DNA from: a bacterium
GTDB lineage: Bacteria > Chloroflexota > Dormibacteria > Aeolococcales > Bog-877
DNA: 63,004 bases
Direction: 5' to 3'
Assembly (NCBI GenBank): GCA_021785655.1
Contig: JAJYET010000010.1
Span: 1-63,004 of the forward strand
The notes beneath the pieces were generated by a model. That model did no database searches and was not told where the DNA came from. It saw nothing but the letters and a program-made list of their open reading frames with translations. The position numbers were made by a program, and so were the translations under genes. The stretch's first letter is position 1, and each line of letters opens with the position of its first letter. Shown piece by piece: positions 53,886 to 61,313 of the stretch.

Positions 53886-54311
53886 ATGACTGCTCTGCAA
53901 CCATCGGCGGAGACCGTCAGGCCCTGCCGGGCTGGGCCAACCGACCGCGAGCCGGCAGCGGCGCGAACGGCCCGCCACTTGCTTCGGATCATCGATGACT
54001 TGCTCGGTGATCTGGAGGACCTGCACGAGGCCGGGCAGTATCTGAGGCGGCGCCGCACATGTCAGCAATTCGTTGGCCGAATCACACGGCCACTTAGGGT
54101 CATGCCGCCGGATCAGGTGCTTGCGGCCCGCACCTCGTTTGCCCTGCACGCCGCTCTGCTCGAGTGGCAGGCGACGATATTCGACCGGCTCGTCCCCGGG
54201 CGGCGGGAGTTGTTCCCTGATCTCCAGGAGCAAGATGAGTGGACCGTGCCGAGCTTGCGGCAGGTGATCCGACGCCGGTCCGGGCGTGATGGCCTGCGTG
54301 GGGCCGCCTGA
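53886..54311 (+). CDS. Hypothetical helical protein
   Basis: A 141-aa protein that I do not recognise. Acidic-hydrophobic helices are predicted in the first half (ARTARHLLRIIDDLLGDLED), the rest is Arg-rich (RVMPPDQVLAARTSFALHAA, WTVPSLRQVIRRRSGRDG). No signal peptide, membrane helix or metal site. The ATG at 53886 follows GGAGAAG at a good distance, which supports expression. It converges with a small Cys-containing protein gene, with a perfect hairpin in between. Confidence 0.55.
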   Translation: MTALQPSAETVRPCRAGPTDREPAAARTARHLLRIIDDLLGDLEDLHEAGQYLRRRRTCQQFVGRITRPLRVMPPDQVLAARTSFALHAALLEWQATIFDRLVPGRRELFPDLQEQDEWTVPSLRQVIRRRSGRDGLRGAA

Positions 54312-54323
54312 GGGAAGATCGAA

Positions 54324-54353
54324 GTGCCGCCCGGGGGGCGTCCCGGGCGGCAC
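54324..54353. terminator. Perfect 12-bp hairpin between convergent genes
   Basis: GTGCCGCCCGGG (54324-54335) and CCCGGGCGGCAC (54342-54353) pair perfectly around a 6-base loop. It lies 13 bases after the stop of the plus-strand gene and 8 bases after the stop of the minus-strand gene, so it can serve both. It has no T-tract on either side. Confidence 0.65.
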
Positions 54354-54360
54354 ACCAGGG

Positions 54361-54543
54361 TCAGGCCGTGGTCGGCTCCTCTTGGCGCTGAACCGCCTTG
54401 AGAATGTTCTCGGCGACCTGCTCTGGGTTCAGCCCGTGGAGGGTCCCCGCCTGCACGAGGTCCTCAAGCGTGATGTCGCGCGCTTCGTGCCTTTCATTGG
54501 GTTCCGCACACCCGCAACTTGCGCACATGCCCCTTGCCTCCAT
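54361..54543 (-). CDS. Small protein with N-terminal MCxSCGC motif
   Basis: A 60-aa (or 55-aa, if the ATG at 54528 is used) protein starting MCASCGCAEPNERHEAR, then DITLEDLVQAGTLHGLNPEQ and an amphipathic helix. I recall conserved small proteins of the form MCATCGCG..N..H.....IT..D...A....G.....A in soil bacteria, with unknown function. The Cys-x2-Cys-x-Cys and His suggest metal binding. Conservation of this pattern makes it a real gene in spite of its size. Confidence 0.65.
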   Translation of the reverse strand: MEARGMCASCGCAEPNERHEARDITLEDLVQAGTLHGLNPEQVAENILKAVQRQEEPTTA

Positions 54544-55100
54544 CGGTTGGCGCCCTGTACTTCTTGGCGGCCGGACGCCACGGCCAGCCCGACTAACGTC
54601 TGGACTCCGGCCCTGTTTCGCAGCCGGTGGTGAGGCTCACGGCGATCGAGGATGACCTGCCCGGCACGACAGAGGGCCGGCCCGTTCCCGCCCTGCACCG
54701 GTGAGAGAGGTCGACTCTGGACCGGTCGACCCCTGCCCGGAGGATTGATCGCCGGCGCGGCGCGGCGAGTTGGGCGACTTCCGAGATCCTGTGGTAGGGG
54801 CCGGGCTCACCTTCGGGCATCGGGGAGGACCGTGCCCGGTCTTGACCGCAAGGACGCGTTCCCAGCTCAATGCGACCTCCCCGGCTGCGAGTGGCCCAAA
54901 CGTCGATCTCTCTAGCAAGCGGGTTGCAGCCATGCTCCAGTCCCGCGGGCGATCCACTCAGCGCGGTAGCGCTCCTGAGCCTGGCTCTCAAGCTCGCGAT
55001 CCTCCCGGACCGAAACGGACGGGAGGACCCGGCGTTAAGCGCTGCGCCTGATGGCGAAGGGCCCTGTGAGGGTCCGCAACCACCAAAGGAGGTACCGATT
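54544..55100. other. Long leader region upstream of the first YggT-like gene
   Basis: 556 bases with no recognised gene. It contains several perfect inverted repeats: GGTCGAC/GTCGACC (54709-54715, 54725-54731) and TCCTCCCG/CGGGAGGA (55000-55007, 55020-55027), the latter 73 bases before the start. A TTGACC at 54842 is the best -35-like string. Might be a structured 5' leader or hold a small RNA. Confidence 0.45.
55000..55027. repeat. 8-bp inverted repeat in the leader of the YggT-like gene
   Basis: TCCTCCCG and CGGGAGGA are perfect arms around a 12-base loop (GACCGAAACGGA). It is followed 60 bases later by the ribosome binding site of the gene at 55101. It could be a regulatory stem; there is no T-tract for a terminator. 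Confidence 0.35.
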
Positions 55101-55517
55101 GTGATCGACCAGAATGCGCCCCGTGAAGAGAGGACTGTAACCCAAGTCTCGCAGGAGCCCGGCGAGCGACAGGAGGTCACCTATCGTTCATCGACCCCGG
55201 TGGCCACCTCGGGGTTTCGAGCGCGGCAGCTTGTCTGGCTTGCCGCCGGCGTGGTCGACGCCATTCTGGCCCTTGACTTCCTGTTCAAGCTGATCGGGGC
55301 CAGCTCAGTGGGATTCGTATCGTTCATCGGCGGGATGGCCACGGGGCTCTCCGCGCCGTTCCGCGGCGTCCTGGCGACCAGCGTAACCGCAGGCGCTCAC
55401 GTGGCCTACTGGCCTGACGTGGTAGGGATCGTCGTCTACACCATGGCGGCATGGATCGTGGTGGCCTTGGTCAACATTGCGCTGGCGCCGCGGCCGCGGG
55501 CGCAGGGTTCGCGCTGA
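55101..55517 (+). CDS. YggT-like membrane protein (copy 1)
   Basis: A 138-aa protein with a soluble, charged N-terminal part (PREERTVTQVSQEPGERQEV) and two or three membrane helices: LVWLAAGVVDAILALDFLFK and DVVGIVVYTMAAWIVVALVN. The pattern hydrophobic-helix, loop with FxGVLATS, helix, is that of the YggT/YlmG family. The GTG at 55101 is well placed after AAAGGAGGT. A clear paralogue lies at 57370 (shared WLxAGVVDAxLALDFLF and VAIVVYTxAAWI). YggT proteins affect osmotic balance or cell division in some bacteria; here the role is unknown. Confidence 0.8.
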   Translation: MIDQNAPREERTVTQVSQEPGERQEVTYRSSTPVATSGFRARQLVWLAAGVVDAILALDFLFKLIGASSVGFVSFIGGMATGLSAPFRGVLATSVTAGAHVAYWPDVVGIVVYTMAAWIVVALVNIALAPRPRAQGSR

Positions 55518-55549
55518 CATTCCCACATCCGTCAAGGGGGTATTGAACT

Positions 55550-55705
55550 GTGTTGGCACTCTTGCTCTTTCTGCTACTGGTGGCGGTCCTGTTCGGACTG
55601 GGGACCGCCATCCACCTCTTCTGGATCGTTGCCGTAGTCGCCTTGGTGCTTTGGCTGGTGGGGTTCCTGTTCCGACCGCGCGGCGGGCGGTGGTTCTACT
55701 GGTAG
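55550..55705 (+). CDS. Small hydrophobic membrane protein (51 aa)
   Basis: A reading frame from GTG 55550 to TAG gives 51 residues: two hydrophobic helices (LALLLFLLLVAVLFGLG, IVAVVALVLWLVGFLF) and the basic end RPRGGRWFYW. This fits the family of very small envelope proteins (DUF5670/Lmo0937-like) whose end is RxGGRW.. and that are often induced by envelope stress. AAGGGGG lies 11-17 bases before the start. It is 32 bases after the YggT-like gene and probably in the same transcript. Confidence 0.75.
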   Translation: MLALLLFLLLVAVLFGLGTAIHLFWIVAVVALVLWLVGFLFRPRGGRWFYW

Positions 55706-55736
55706 GGCGCTTGCAGCTTCGCAGGTGGGCCGGGGT

Positions 55737-55758
55737 GGGGAAGGCCTCAACCTTCCCC
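55737..55758. terminator. Strong hairpin after the small membrane protein gene
   Basis: GGGGAAGG (55737-55744) and CCTTCCCC (55751-55758) pair perfectly around CCTCAA, and the stem can extend outward through a G-T pair and GGG/CCC (about 55733-55762). It lies 31 bases after the stop. There is no T-tract. Confidence 0.45.
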
Positions 55759-55907
55759 GCCCGGTCCGGCCTCGGAGGGGGCGCGGGCTGATGGGGACCG
55801 GCGCAGAGCCCTTCGACCCTTGACTGCCCGGCTCCTGGCAGCCCCTGGTCGTACTCGACGGGGAGTCGAGGACGCGACCCGGAAAGCGTCAGTGGAGGAG
55901 GCGGCGA

Positions 55908-57071
55908 ATGGAGACACGGGTCACGCTGCCGAGCTCGCCGCCCCGCGGAGCCGAGAGCGGTGTCAGTACCATCCCGAGGCCCAGAGTGGCGACGGCGGCC
56001 CATCTACCAGAGGCGGACCTGGTGCGCGCGGCGGCCGCGGTTCTGGTGGTGCTGATCCACTGCCTCCCGTGGCCCGCCCAGAACCAGGGGCTGGCGCACT
56101 CGGTCTACCCCCAGGCGGGATTGCTGGCAAGGGTATCGGTGCCGCTGTTCGTCATCCTCAGCGGCCTTCTCCTGGCCCATTCTTCCCGCGCGACCGCGTC
56201 CGCTCGCCAATTCTGGGGCAGGAGATTGCGCCGGACTTTGCTCCCCTGGCTCCCGTGGGCCGGCATCTACTTCGTCCTGACGGTCCGCTTCCAGGGAATG
56301 TCCCCCCTCCCCTCCCAGAGCTGGGGCTGGTGGACAGGTGGTGCGGGGCACCTCTACTTCCTCCTCTTGATTCCGCAGCTCTATCTGCTGTACTGGGTCT
56401 GGCCCAAGAGCGCCCGCGGGGCGACCCTCGCCATGGTTGTGGCCATCGGGGTGCAACTGGGGGCCCAGCTGGCTCGGGTTCTCCTGCCCCTTCACGGCGG
56501 ATGGGGCCAGATCCTGATGCTCGACTACGGATTCGAAGAGGCTCCGTTCTGGGTGGGTTACTTTGCGATCGGTGTCGTCCTAGGGCTCCGGCCCGAGTGG
56601 CTGAGGTCGTTCGCCAGGCGGGGATGGGTCGCCGCGGCGCTCACGATCCCGGCGGCGATACTGCTCCTGGCGGGATTGCCCGGGAGGGTGGCCGCTCACT
56701 GGGGCCCGTGGGTCGGGGGCACCGGGGCCTTCTTGCGGCCCTCGCTGCTGCTCCTGACGGTCGTGGTCTTGGCCGACCTCTGGGCACTGGGGTCCTATCT
56801 GCGAAAGTGGGCAGGCCTCGCCGTGGAGCGGAGCGTCCGGTCCCTCTCCCGCAATTCGCTGGGTGTGTACATCATCCATCCGGCGTTTTTGCTTGCCTCC
56901 GGCCCCCTTCTGGAGGTCGCGCCGCGGCCCCTTTCCCTGCAGGAGCCGTTTCCCGAGTCGTTGCTGCCGCTGGCGCTCCTGGTGACCTCCTCCACGGTGC
57001 TGGGTTGGGCCTCGTCGGCCCTCCTGGCCCGCTGGCGGCTGACCGGATGGGCCGTGGGCCTGGGAAGGTGA
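55908..57071 (+). CDS. Acyltransferase 3 family membrane protein
   Basis: A 387-aa integral membrane protein with about ten helices. It starts the family core with EADLVRAAAAVLVVLIHCLP (the His in the first helix is the likely catalytic base), followed by VSVPLFVILSGLLLAHSSRA, RRLRRTLLPWLPWAGIYFVL and the C-terminal SRNSLGVYIIHPAFLL. These enzymes transfer acyl groups to sugars or lipids of the envelope. The ATG at 55908 is preceded by GGAGGCGGCGA. A glycosyltransferase gene downstream suggests an exopolysaccharide or glycolipid as target. Confidence 0.88.
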   Translation: METRVTLPSSPPRGAESGVSTIPRPRVATAAHLPEADLVRAAAAVLVVLIHCLPWPAQNQGLAHSVYPQAGLLARVSVPLFVILSGLLLAHSSRATASARQFWGRRLRRTLLPWLPWAGIYFVLTVRFQGMSPLPSQSWGWWTGGAGHLYFLLLIPQLYLLYWVWPKSARGATLAMVVAIGVQLGAQLARVLLPLHGGWGQILMLDYGFEEAPFWVGYFAIGVVLGLRPEWLRSFARRGWVAAALTIPAAILLLAGLPGRVAAHWGPWVGGTGAFLRPSLLLLTVVVLADLWALGSYLRKWAGLAVERSVRSLSRNSLGVYIIHPAFLLASGPLLEVAPRPLSLQEPFPESLLPLALLVTSSTVLGWASSALLARWRLTGWAVGLGR

Positions 57072-57095
57072 TGGGCTCCCCTGGTTGTCGCCTGC

Positions 57096-57112
57096 CGCCG
57101 CTGTCAGCGGCG
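57096..57112. terminator. Hairpin after the acyltransferase gene
   Basis: CGCCGCT (57096-57102) and AGCGGCG (57106-57112) form a perfect stem with a 3-base loop, 25 bases after the stop. No T-tract. Confidence 0.4.
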
Positions 57113-57173
57113 AGATACCTCCAGCGAGGCCGGGAGCCCAAAAGGTCCTGGGCCTCGCCCGGCTTTCGTCCCC

Positions 57174-57199
57174 GAGTCCTGGATGCGCATCCTGGACTC
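57174..57199. repeat. 26-bp near-perfect palindrome
   Basis: GAGTCC, T, the 12-base palindrome GGATGCGCATCC, T, GGACTC: 24 of the 26 bases are in perfect symmetry, with one T-T mismatch pair. It lies 171 bases before the YggT-like ATG. Either an operator or, in RNA, a hairpin. Confidence 0.5.
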
Positions 57200-57369
57200 T
57201 CACCAGCCCCCCTTGGCCTGGGTCGCATCCCTGGGAGCAGCGCGCTGCCCTCAACCCCGCGCTGCCAGGAGGACCGTGAAACACCTGGGGGCTTGCGGCG
57301 TTGGTTGGGGTCAGAAGGCTTGCTGGACGAGGGTTGGCGGCGGCAAGCCCGCCACACGGAGGGATTGAT

Positions 57370-57963
57370 ATGAGTGCCAACGAGGATCTGCACAGGACAG
57401 GGGGTGCCTCAGCACCGTCCGAGCCGACCCAGAAGCAGCCCTCCACATCGGGGACGATTCCCGACTGGCGAGCCACGAGATGGGAGACGTCGGCGGGGCC
57501 CGCGACGTACACCCGAGGCTCGGCATCCTCCGGCGCGACCGCCGCGGTGGGGCCGACCGCCACACACGCCGCCCCGAGCGTAGCGGCCCCTACAAGTAGG
57601 TCCGGGCCGACGGCCGCTGTCGCCCCGACCTCGTCGGTCCCAGCCCCGGCGCTGATCGGGGGCAGGCTCCGGGAGTTCATCTGGCTCTCAGCCGGGGTGG
57701 TCGATGCCTTCCTGGCTCTGGACTTCCTGTTCCGGGCCCTCGGCTCCGTCGGCGGTGGGTTCGTGAATGTGGTGACCGAGGTGGGAGGGGTACTGGCGTC
57801 ACCGTTCAGCGGCATAGTCCGGGGTGCGTCTCCGCCTACGGTGGGGCACACCGCCGACTGGCCTGTCCTGGTCGCGATCGTGGTCTATACAGCGGCGGCC
57901 TGGATAGCTGCCCGCATGTGCCTTATCCTGCTCGGACACCCTCAGCCCGTGGCACGATACTGA
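57370..57963 (+). CDS. YggT-like membrane protein (copy 2) with long N-terminal region
   Basis: A 197-aa protein, paralogue of the one at 55101. The first 105 residues are polar and rich in Ser, Thr, Ala and Pro (low-complexity, with repeated GATAAVGPT and GPTAAVAPT), and the C-terminal part has the membrane segment FIWLSAGVVDAFLALDFLFR, the loop LASPFSGIVRG and the helix VLVAIVVYTAAAWIAARMCL. The ATG at 57370 follows GGAGGGATTGAT. The two copies flank the small membrane protein and the acyltransferase. The GT2 gene starts 58 bases downstream. Confidence 0.8.
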   Translation: MSANEDLHRTGGASAPSEPTQKQPSTSGTIPDWRATRWETSAGPATYTRGSASSGATAAVGPTATHAAPSVAAPTSRSGPTAAVAPTSSVPAPALIGGRLREFIWLSAGVVDAFLALDFLFRALGSVGGGFVNVVTEVGGVLASPFSGIVRGASPPTVGHTADWPVLVAIVVYTAAAWIAARMCLILLGHPQPVARY

Positions 57964-58021
57964 CAGTTCCCAGTTGGGGGTGGGACCGTCCTGAGGGACG
58001 CGGCGGGCGGGGTGGATCCCG

Positions 58022-60238
58022 GTGATCCTGGACCTCCTCGTGGTAGCGGCCACCGGTTCAGTTGCCGCCACCCTCATCGCCATGGTCCCAGGGGCGCTGC
58101 GAGCGCCAGCGCCGGTGAGCCTGGTCCTTGGAGGCCTGGGGCTCGCGGCCGCAGGCTGGGCCGCCGACCTGCTCACACGCTCTCCCGGCTTCACGCTGGC
58201 GGGGTGCCTGGCGCTGGCCGTGGTCACCGTCGCCGCCCACCGGACAACGCGAGGCTGGACCTGGCTGGCAGCCCAGCAACTGGTGTCGGTCACCCTCGCC
58301 TTCATCCTGTACATCGCCTACTCGATCGGGGTGACCGTGGACCACGCCGGATCACGGCACCTTGTGCTCTGGGTTCTCGCTGGGTCCGTCATCATCCTGC
58401 TGGGCGAGGTGGCCGCCGTGTCCCTGGCCATCTCCTATCTCTTTGAGATACTCGATGTGCTGGGACGCCGCCGCCGGGACGCTACCCCGGCTCCGCCCGC
58501 CACCGGCGGCGACCAGCCCTGGGTCGTGGTCCAGGTGCCGATGTACAACGAACCCTACGAGCTCGTGCGCGAGACGCTGATGGCACTGGCCCATCTCGAT
58601 TACCCCAAGTACCTCGTGCAGGTGGTCGACAACAACACCAAGGACCCGGCGGTGTGGATGCCCGTCCAGGACCTGTGCGCACGGCTCGGGAGCCGCTTCC
58701 AGTTCCTTCACCTGGACCCTTGGCCGGGATTCAAGGCCGGCGCGCTGAACGAGGCCACGCGGCGGCTTCCCCCTGAAGTCGAGGTGATCGCGATCGTCGA
58801 CTCCGACTACGTGGTGCATCCAGGGTTTCTCAGTGCCACCGTTCCCTACTTCGCGGACCCCGAGGTGGGCTTCGTGCAAACTCCCCAGAACTACCGGGAC
58901 TGGCGTGACGATCGCTACCTCAGGGGCCTCTTCCACAGCTACCGCTACTTCTTCGACATCACCATGCCCGCCCGGGCGCACCGCAACGCCATCATCTTCT
59001 GCGGCACGATGGGACTCATCCGGCGGTCGGCGCTGGAAGAGATCGGCGGCTGGAACCCCGACTGCATCACGGAGGATGCGGAGGCCAGCCTGCGCATCCT
59101 CGGCCGAGGCTACCGGGGTGTCTACGTGAGAAAAGCCTTCGGGGAGGGACTCATGCCCCTCACTTTCGACGGCCTGAAGAAGCAGCGCTTCCGTTGGGCT
59201 CTGGGCGGGATCCAGATCCTGCGCCAGAACTGGCGGGAGCTGGCTCCCTTCACCCACCATGAGCTCCGCCTCACCCCGGCCCAGCGAGCCCACTACTTAG
59301 TTGGGGCCCTGCAATGGTTCGGGGACGCCACCCTGGGCGCCTTCACCGTGCTGCTGCTGGGGACCGCCATCGCCACCGCAGCGCACCACCGGCTACCTGT
59401 TGCCCAGCTCACCGGTGCTGTTCTGGTGATCCCGGTGGTGTTCCTGGCCTTCGGCCTCCTGCGCGCGGTCTGGGCGCTGCGCTCCAGCGGCGACCTCACC
59501 TGGGGCGACGCCGGCCGCGCCCTTCGGGTCTGGTTCGCTCTGAGTTTCACCGTGACCCGCGCCGACATTCAGGGACTGCTGGTCGCCAAGGCCCAATTCC
59601 TGCGCACCCCCAAGCGCCGGGACGGCATGGGCTCCTTGGCCCGAGCACTGTGGTCGGCGCGAGCCGAGACGGCTTTGGCGGTGGCTTCGATCCTCGCGGC
59701 TACGGCGATGGAGGTCCGCTCATTCGGGTTCACCACCACCATCCTGGCCGCACTGCTCCTGTTCCAGGGCTCGGTGTACCTGTGCGCTCCCTGGGCCAGC
59801 CTCGCCGCCGATGGAGTCACGTTGACCCCCCTGCGAAGGATCTATCTGAACTCCCCACGCTCTGTCGGGGAGCGTGCCGATGAGCGCTCGCGGGCGGCGG
59901 CGGTCCCGCTGGGGATTGGGGCGGTCGCCTTCGCCGGACTCGTGGTCGCCTTCGCGACGGCCGGCCCGAGCGGTCCCCAGCCCTTCTCGTCTGGGGTGGG
60001 TGGCCCGGTCATAGCCGCGGCCCCCCCACCTACCGGTGCCACGCCGACTCCATCTCCATCTGCTTCACCCAGCCCTTCCCTCAGCCCATCGCCGTCACCC
60101 ACCACCTCCCCCACGCCGTCGCCGACCGCTGGGCCGTCCGCCTCCCCGTCGCCTAGGCCGTCAGCGTCGCCGTCCGCTGCTCCATCGCCAACGGCATCCA
60201 ATTCTCCGAGCCCCTCGCCCAGCAGCTCCCCCTCCTGA
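58022..60238 (+). CDS. Processive family 2 glycosyltransferase (cellulose-synthase-like) with Ser/Pro-rich tail
   Basis: A 738-aa membrane glycosyltransferase. After about four N-terminal helices the GT2 domain starts (VVVQVPMYNEPYELVRETLM), with the first Asp in LVQVVDNNTKD, DxD in IAIVDSDYVVHPGFLS, the TED base in NPDCITEDAEASLRILG and the processive motif QRFRW in GLKKQRFRWALGG. Further helices follow at about 430-590 and one near 625-645. The last 65 residues are a repeat of Ser and Pro with Thr and Ala, probably outside the cell and possibly O-glycosylated or wall-bound. It likely polymerises a beta-linked polysaccharide or a glycolipid head group. The start is GTG at 58022. Confidence 0.92.
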   Translation: MILDLLVVAATGSVAATLIAMVPGALRAPAPVSLVLGGLGLAAAGWAADLLTRSPGFTLAGCLALAVVTVAAHRTTRGWTWLAAQQLVSVTLAFILYIAYSIGVTVDHAGSRHLVLWVLAGSVIILLGEVAAVSLAISYLFEILDVLGRRRRDATPAPPATGGDQPWVVVQVPMYNEPYELVRETLMALAHLDYPKYLVQVVDNNTKDPAVWMPVQDLCARLGSRFQFLHLDPWPGFKAGALNEATRRLPPEVEVIAIVDSDYVVHPGFLSATVPYFADPEVGFVQTPQNYRDWRDDRYLRGLFHSYRYFFDITMPARAHRNAIIFCGTMGLIRRSALEEIGGWNPDCITEDAEASLRILGRGYRGVYVRKAFGEGLMPLTFDGLKKQRFRWALGGIQILRQNWRELAPFTHHELRLTPAQRAHYLVGALQWFGDATLGAFTVLLLGTAIATAAHHRLPVAQLTGAVLVIPVVFLAFGLLRAVWALRSSGDLTWGDAGRALRVWFALSFTVTRADIQGLLVAKAQFLRTPKRRDGMGSLARALWSARAETALAVASILAATAMEVRSFGFTTTILAALLLFQGSVYLCAPWASLAADGVTLTPLRRIYLNSPRSVGERADERSRAAAVPLGIGAVAFAGLVVAFATAGPSGPQPFSSGVGGPVIAAAPPPTGATPTPSPSASPSPSLSPSPSPTTSPTPSPTAGPSASPSPRPSASPSAAPSPTASNSPSPSPSSSPS

Positions 60239-60265
60239 CGTTGCTCTCCCTGGCTCTTCAGCCCC

Positions 60266-60290
60266 CGCCCGCCTGGGACCGGGGCGGGCG
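60266..60290. terminator. GC-rich hairpin after the glycosyltransferase gene
   Basis: CGCCCGCC (60266-60273) and GGCGGGCG (60283-60290) pair perfectly over a 9-base loop, 27 bases after the stop. No T-tract follows. Confidence 0.35.
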
Positions 60291-60350
60291 CCGGCGCCGG
60301 CGCGCGGGCCGCGGTGATGCGCGGCCGCCCGCTGCTACGCTCTGTGGGTC

Positions 60351-60740
60351 ATGGACACCGCGAAAGGGACCTTCACCATCTCGATGATGCCCGCGCCAGG
60401 CGAGGTCGGGGGACACGTGGACAGGTTCGACTTCACCAAGGTATTTCAGGGGGATCTGGAGGCCAACGGCATCGGGGTGATGCTGTCGTGCGGTGATCCG
60501 AAAAGCGGCTCGGCCGGATATGTCGCCATCGAGTCGGTCGATGGTCGGCTTGGGGACCGAGCCGGAGGCTTTGCGCTGTCGCAGCTTGGAATGCTGCATC
60601 ACGGCTCGCAAACTCTGCACTACCAGGTGGTGCCCGGCTCGGGTCGCGGTGGACTTCAGGGAATCGCCGGAACCTTCCACCTCCAAGTCGATGCCGACGG
60701 CACCCATCGCTACGTCTTGGACTACGACCTTCCGGGGTGA
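60351..60740 (+). CDS. DUF3224 domain protein
   Basis: A 129-aa protein of the DUF3224 family: AKGTFTISMMPAPGE, RFDFTKVFQGDLEANGIGVM, SAGYVAIESVDGRLGDRAGG, FALSQLGMLHHGSQTLHYQV, VPGSGRGGLQGIAGTFHLQV and HRYVLDYDLPG. These are small beta-barrel proteins (allene oxide cyclase barrel-like) with no known function. TACGCT ends 9 bases before the ATG at 60351, so the message may be leaderless; no ribosome binding site is seen. Confidence 0.88.
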   Translation: MDTAKGTFTISMMPAPGEVGGHVDRFDFTKVFQGDLEANGIGVMLSCGDPKSGSAGYVAIESVDGRLGDRAGGFALSQLGMLHHGSQTLHYQVVPGSGRGGLQGIAGTFHLQVDADGTHRYVLDYDLPG

Positions 60741-61313
60741 CACCGGGTGGGAGTCGCACCTTAAACCGGACCACCCCTGCAGTGATGGCGGTCACTCCGC
60801 ACATGTCCATCGGTCCGCCGTCGCTGCCGTGGCGACTCTGGGGCGATCGATCGGGACCAGTTGCCGAGCCGCGCGGCGACCCGTGGCCTCGGCTCCCTGG
60901 CGACGGCACCGGGGAAGTGCTGGGTGCCAGTCCCGAGGGTCATGCTCGCCCAGAGGCTTGCTGCCGACGGGACCTACCCCAGCACACCCTCGGTGTGGGG
61001 CGCCTCTGGGGGCCGGGGGCGCAAATGTGAGCTTTCCCCTGGCCGGGGGCATCCCCCGCGCTCGAACGAGGGTGGATCGCCACAATGTGGGGCTTGGCCG
61101 CCTCCAGTTGCTCGGCGGCCATCTGAAGGCGTGCCACTTGTGCTCTGAACTATCAGCCTCGGCGGGAAGCCGACGACGTCGTTCTCCTCCGGCCATTCCT
61201 GACCCTTCTTGGCGCGCCTCGCGCGCAGCCCGCCCGCCATCCACCGACCGCACCATGCCTCAGGCGATGGCGATCTCGTGGGGTCTGGGCCCAGTGCGCT
61301 TGCCGAGAAGCAG
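60741..61313. other. Intergenic region of about 570 bases before the permease gene
   Basis: No gene is recognised. Short pieces on the minus strand such as KWHAFRWPPSNWRRPSPTLW and LQMAAEQLEAAKPHIVAIHP are in different frames and could be remains of a transposase-like gene, but the match is too weak to name. No riboswitch motif that I know is visible before the permease. Confidence 0.4.

Larger units (their letters stand above)
57072..57369. other. Structured intergenic region upstream of the second YggT-like gene
   Basis: 298 bases without a gene but with at least four inverted repeats in series: 57096-57112 (7-base arms), 57124-57131/57151-57158 (8-base arms, GCGAGGCC/GGCCTCGC), the near-perfect palindrome at 57174-57199 and 57317-57323/57343-57349 (GGCTTGC/GCAAGCC). 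This density is unusual, and a structured RNA or a set of operators is possible. Confidence 0.5.

Noticed and set aside
55820..57373. A 517-aa plus-strand frame over the acyltransferase
   Set aside because: It is an out-of-frame shadow; the membrane-protein frame at 55908-57071 has the family motifs.
59842..60201. Gly/Asp-rich frame on the minus strand that looks like a repeat protein
   Set aside because: It is the antisense of the Ser/Pro-rich tail of the glycosyltransferase.
60741..61313. Possible c-di-AMP (ydaO-type) riboswitch before the KimA-like permease
   Set aside because: I looked for the conserved core strings and found none; only GC-rich sequence is present.
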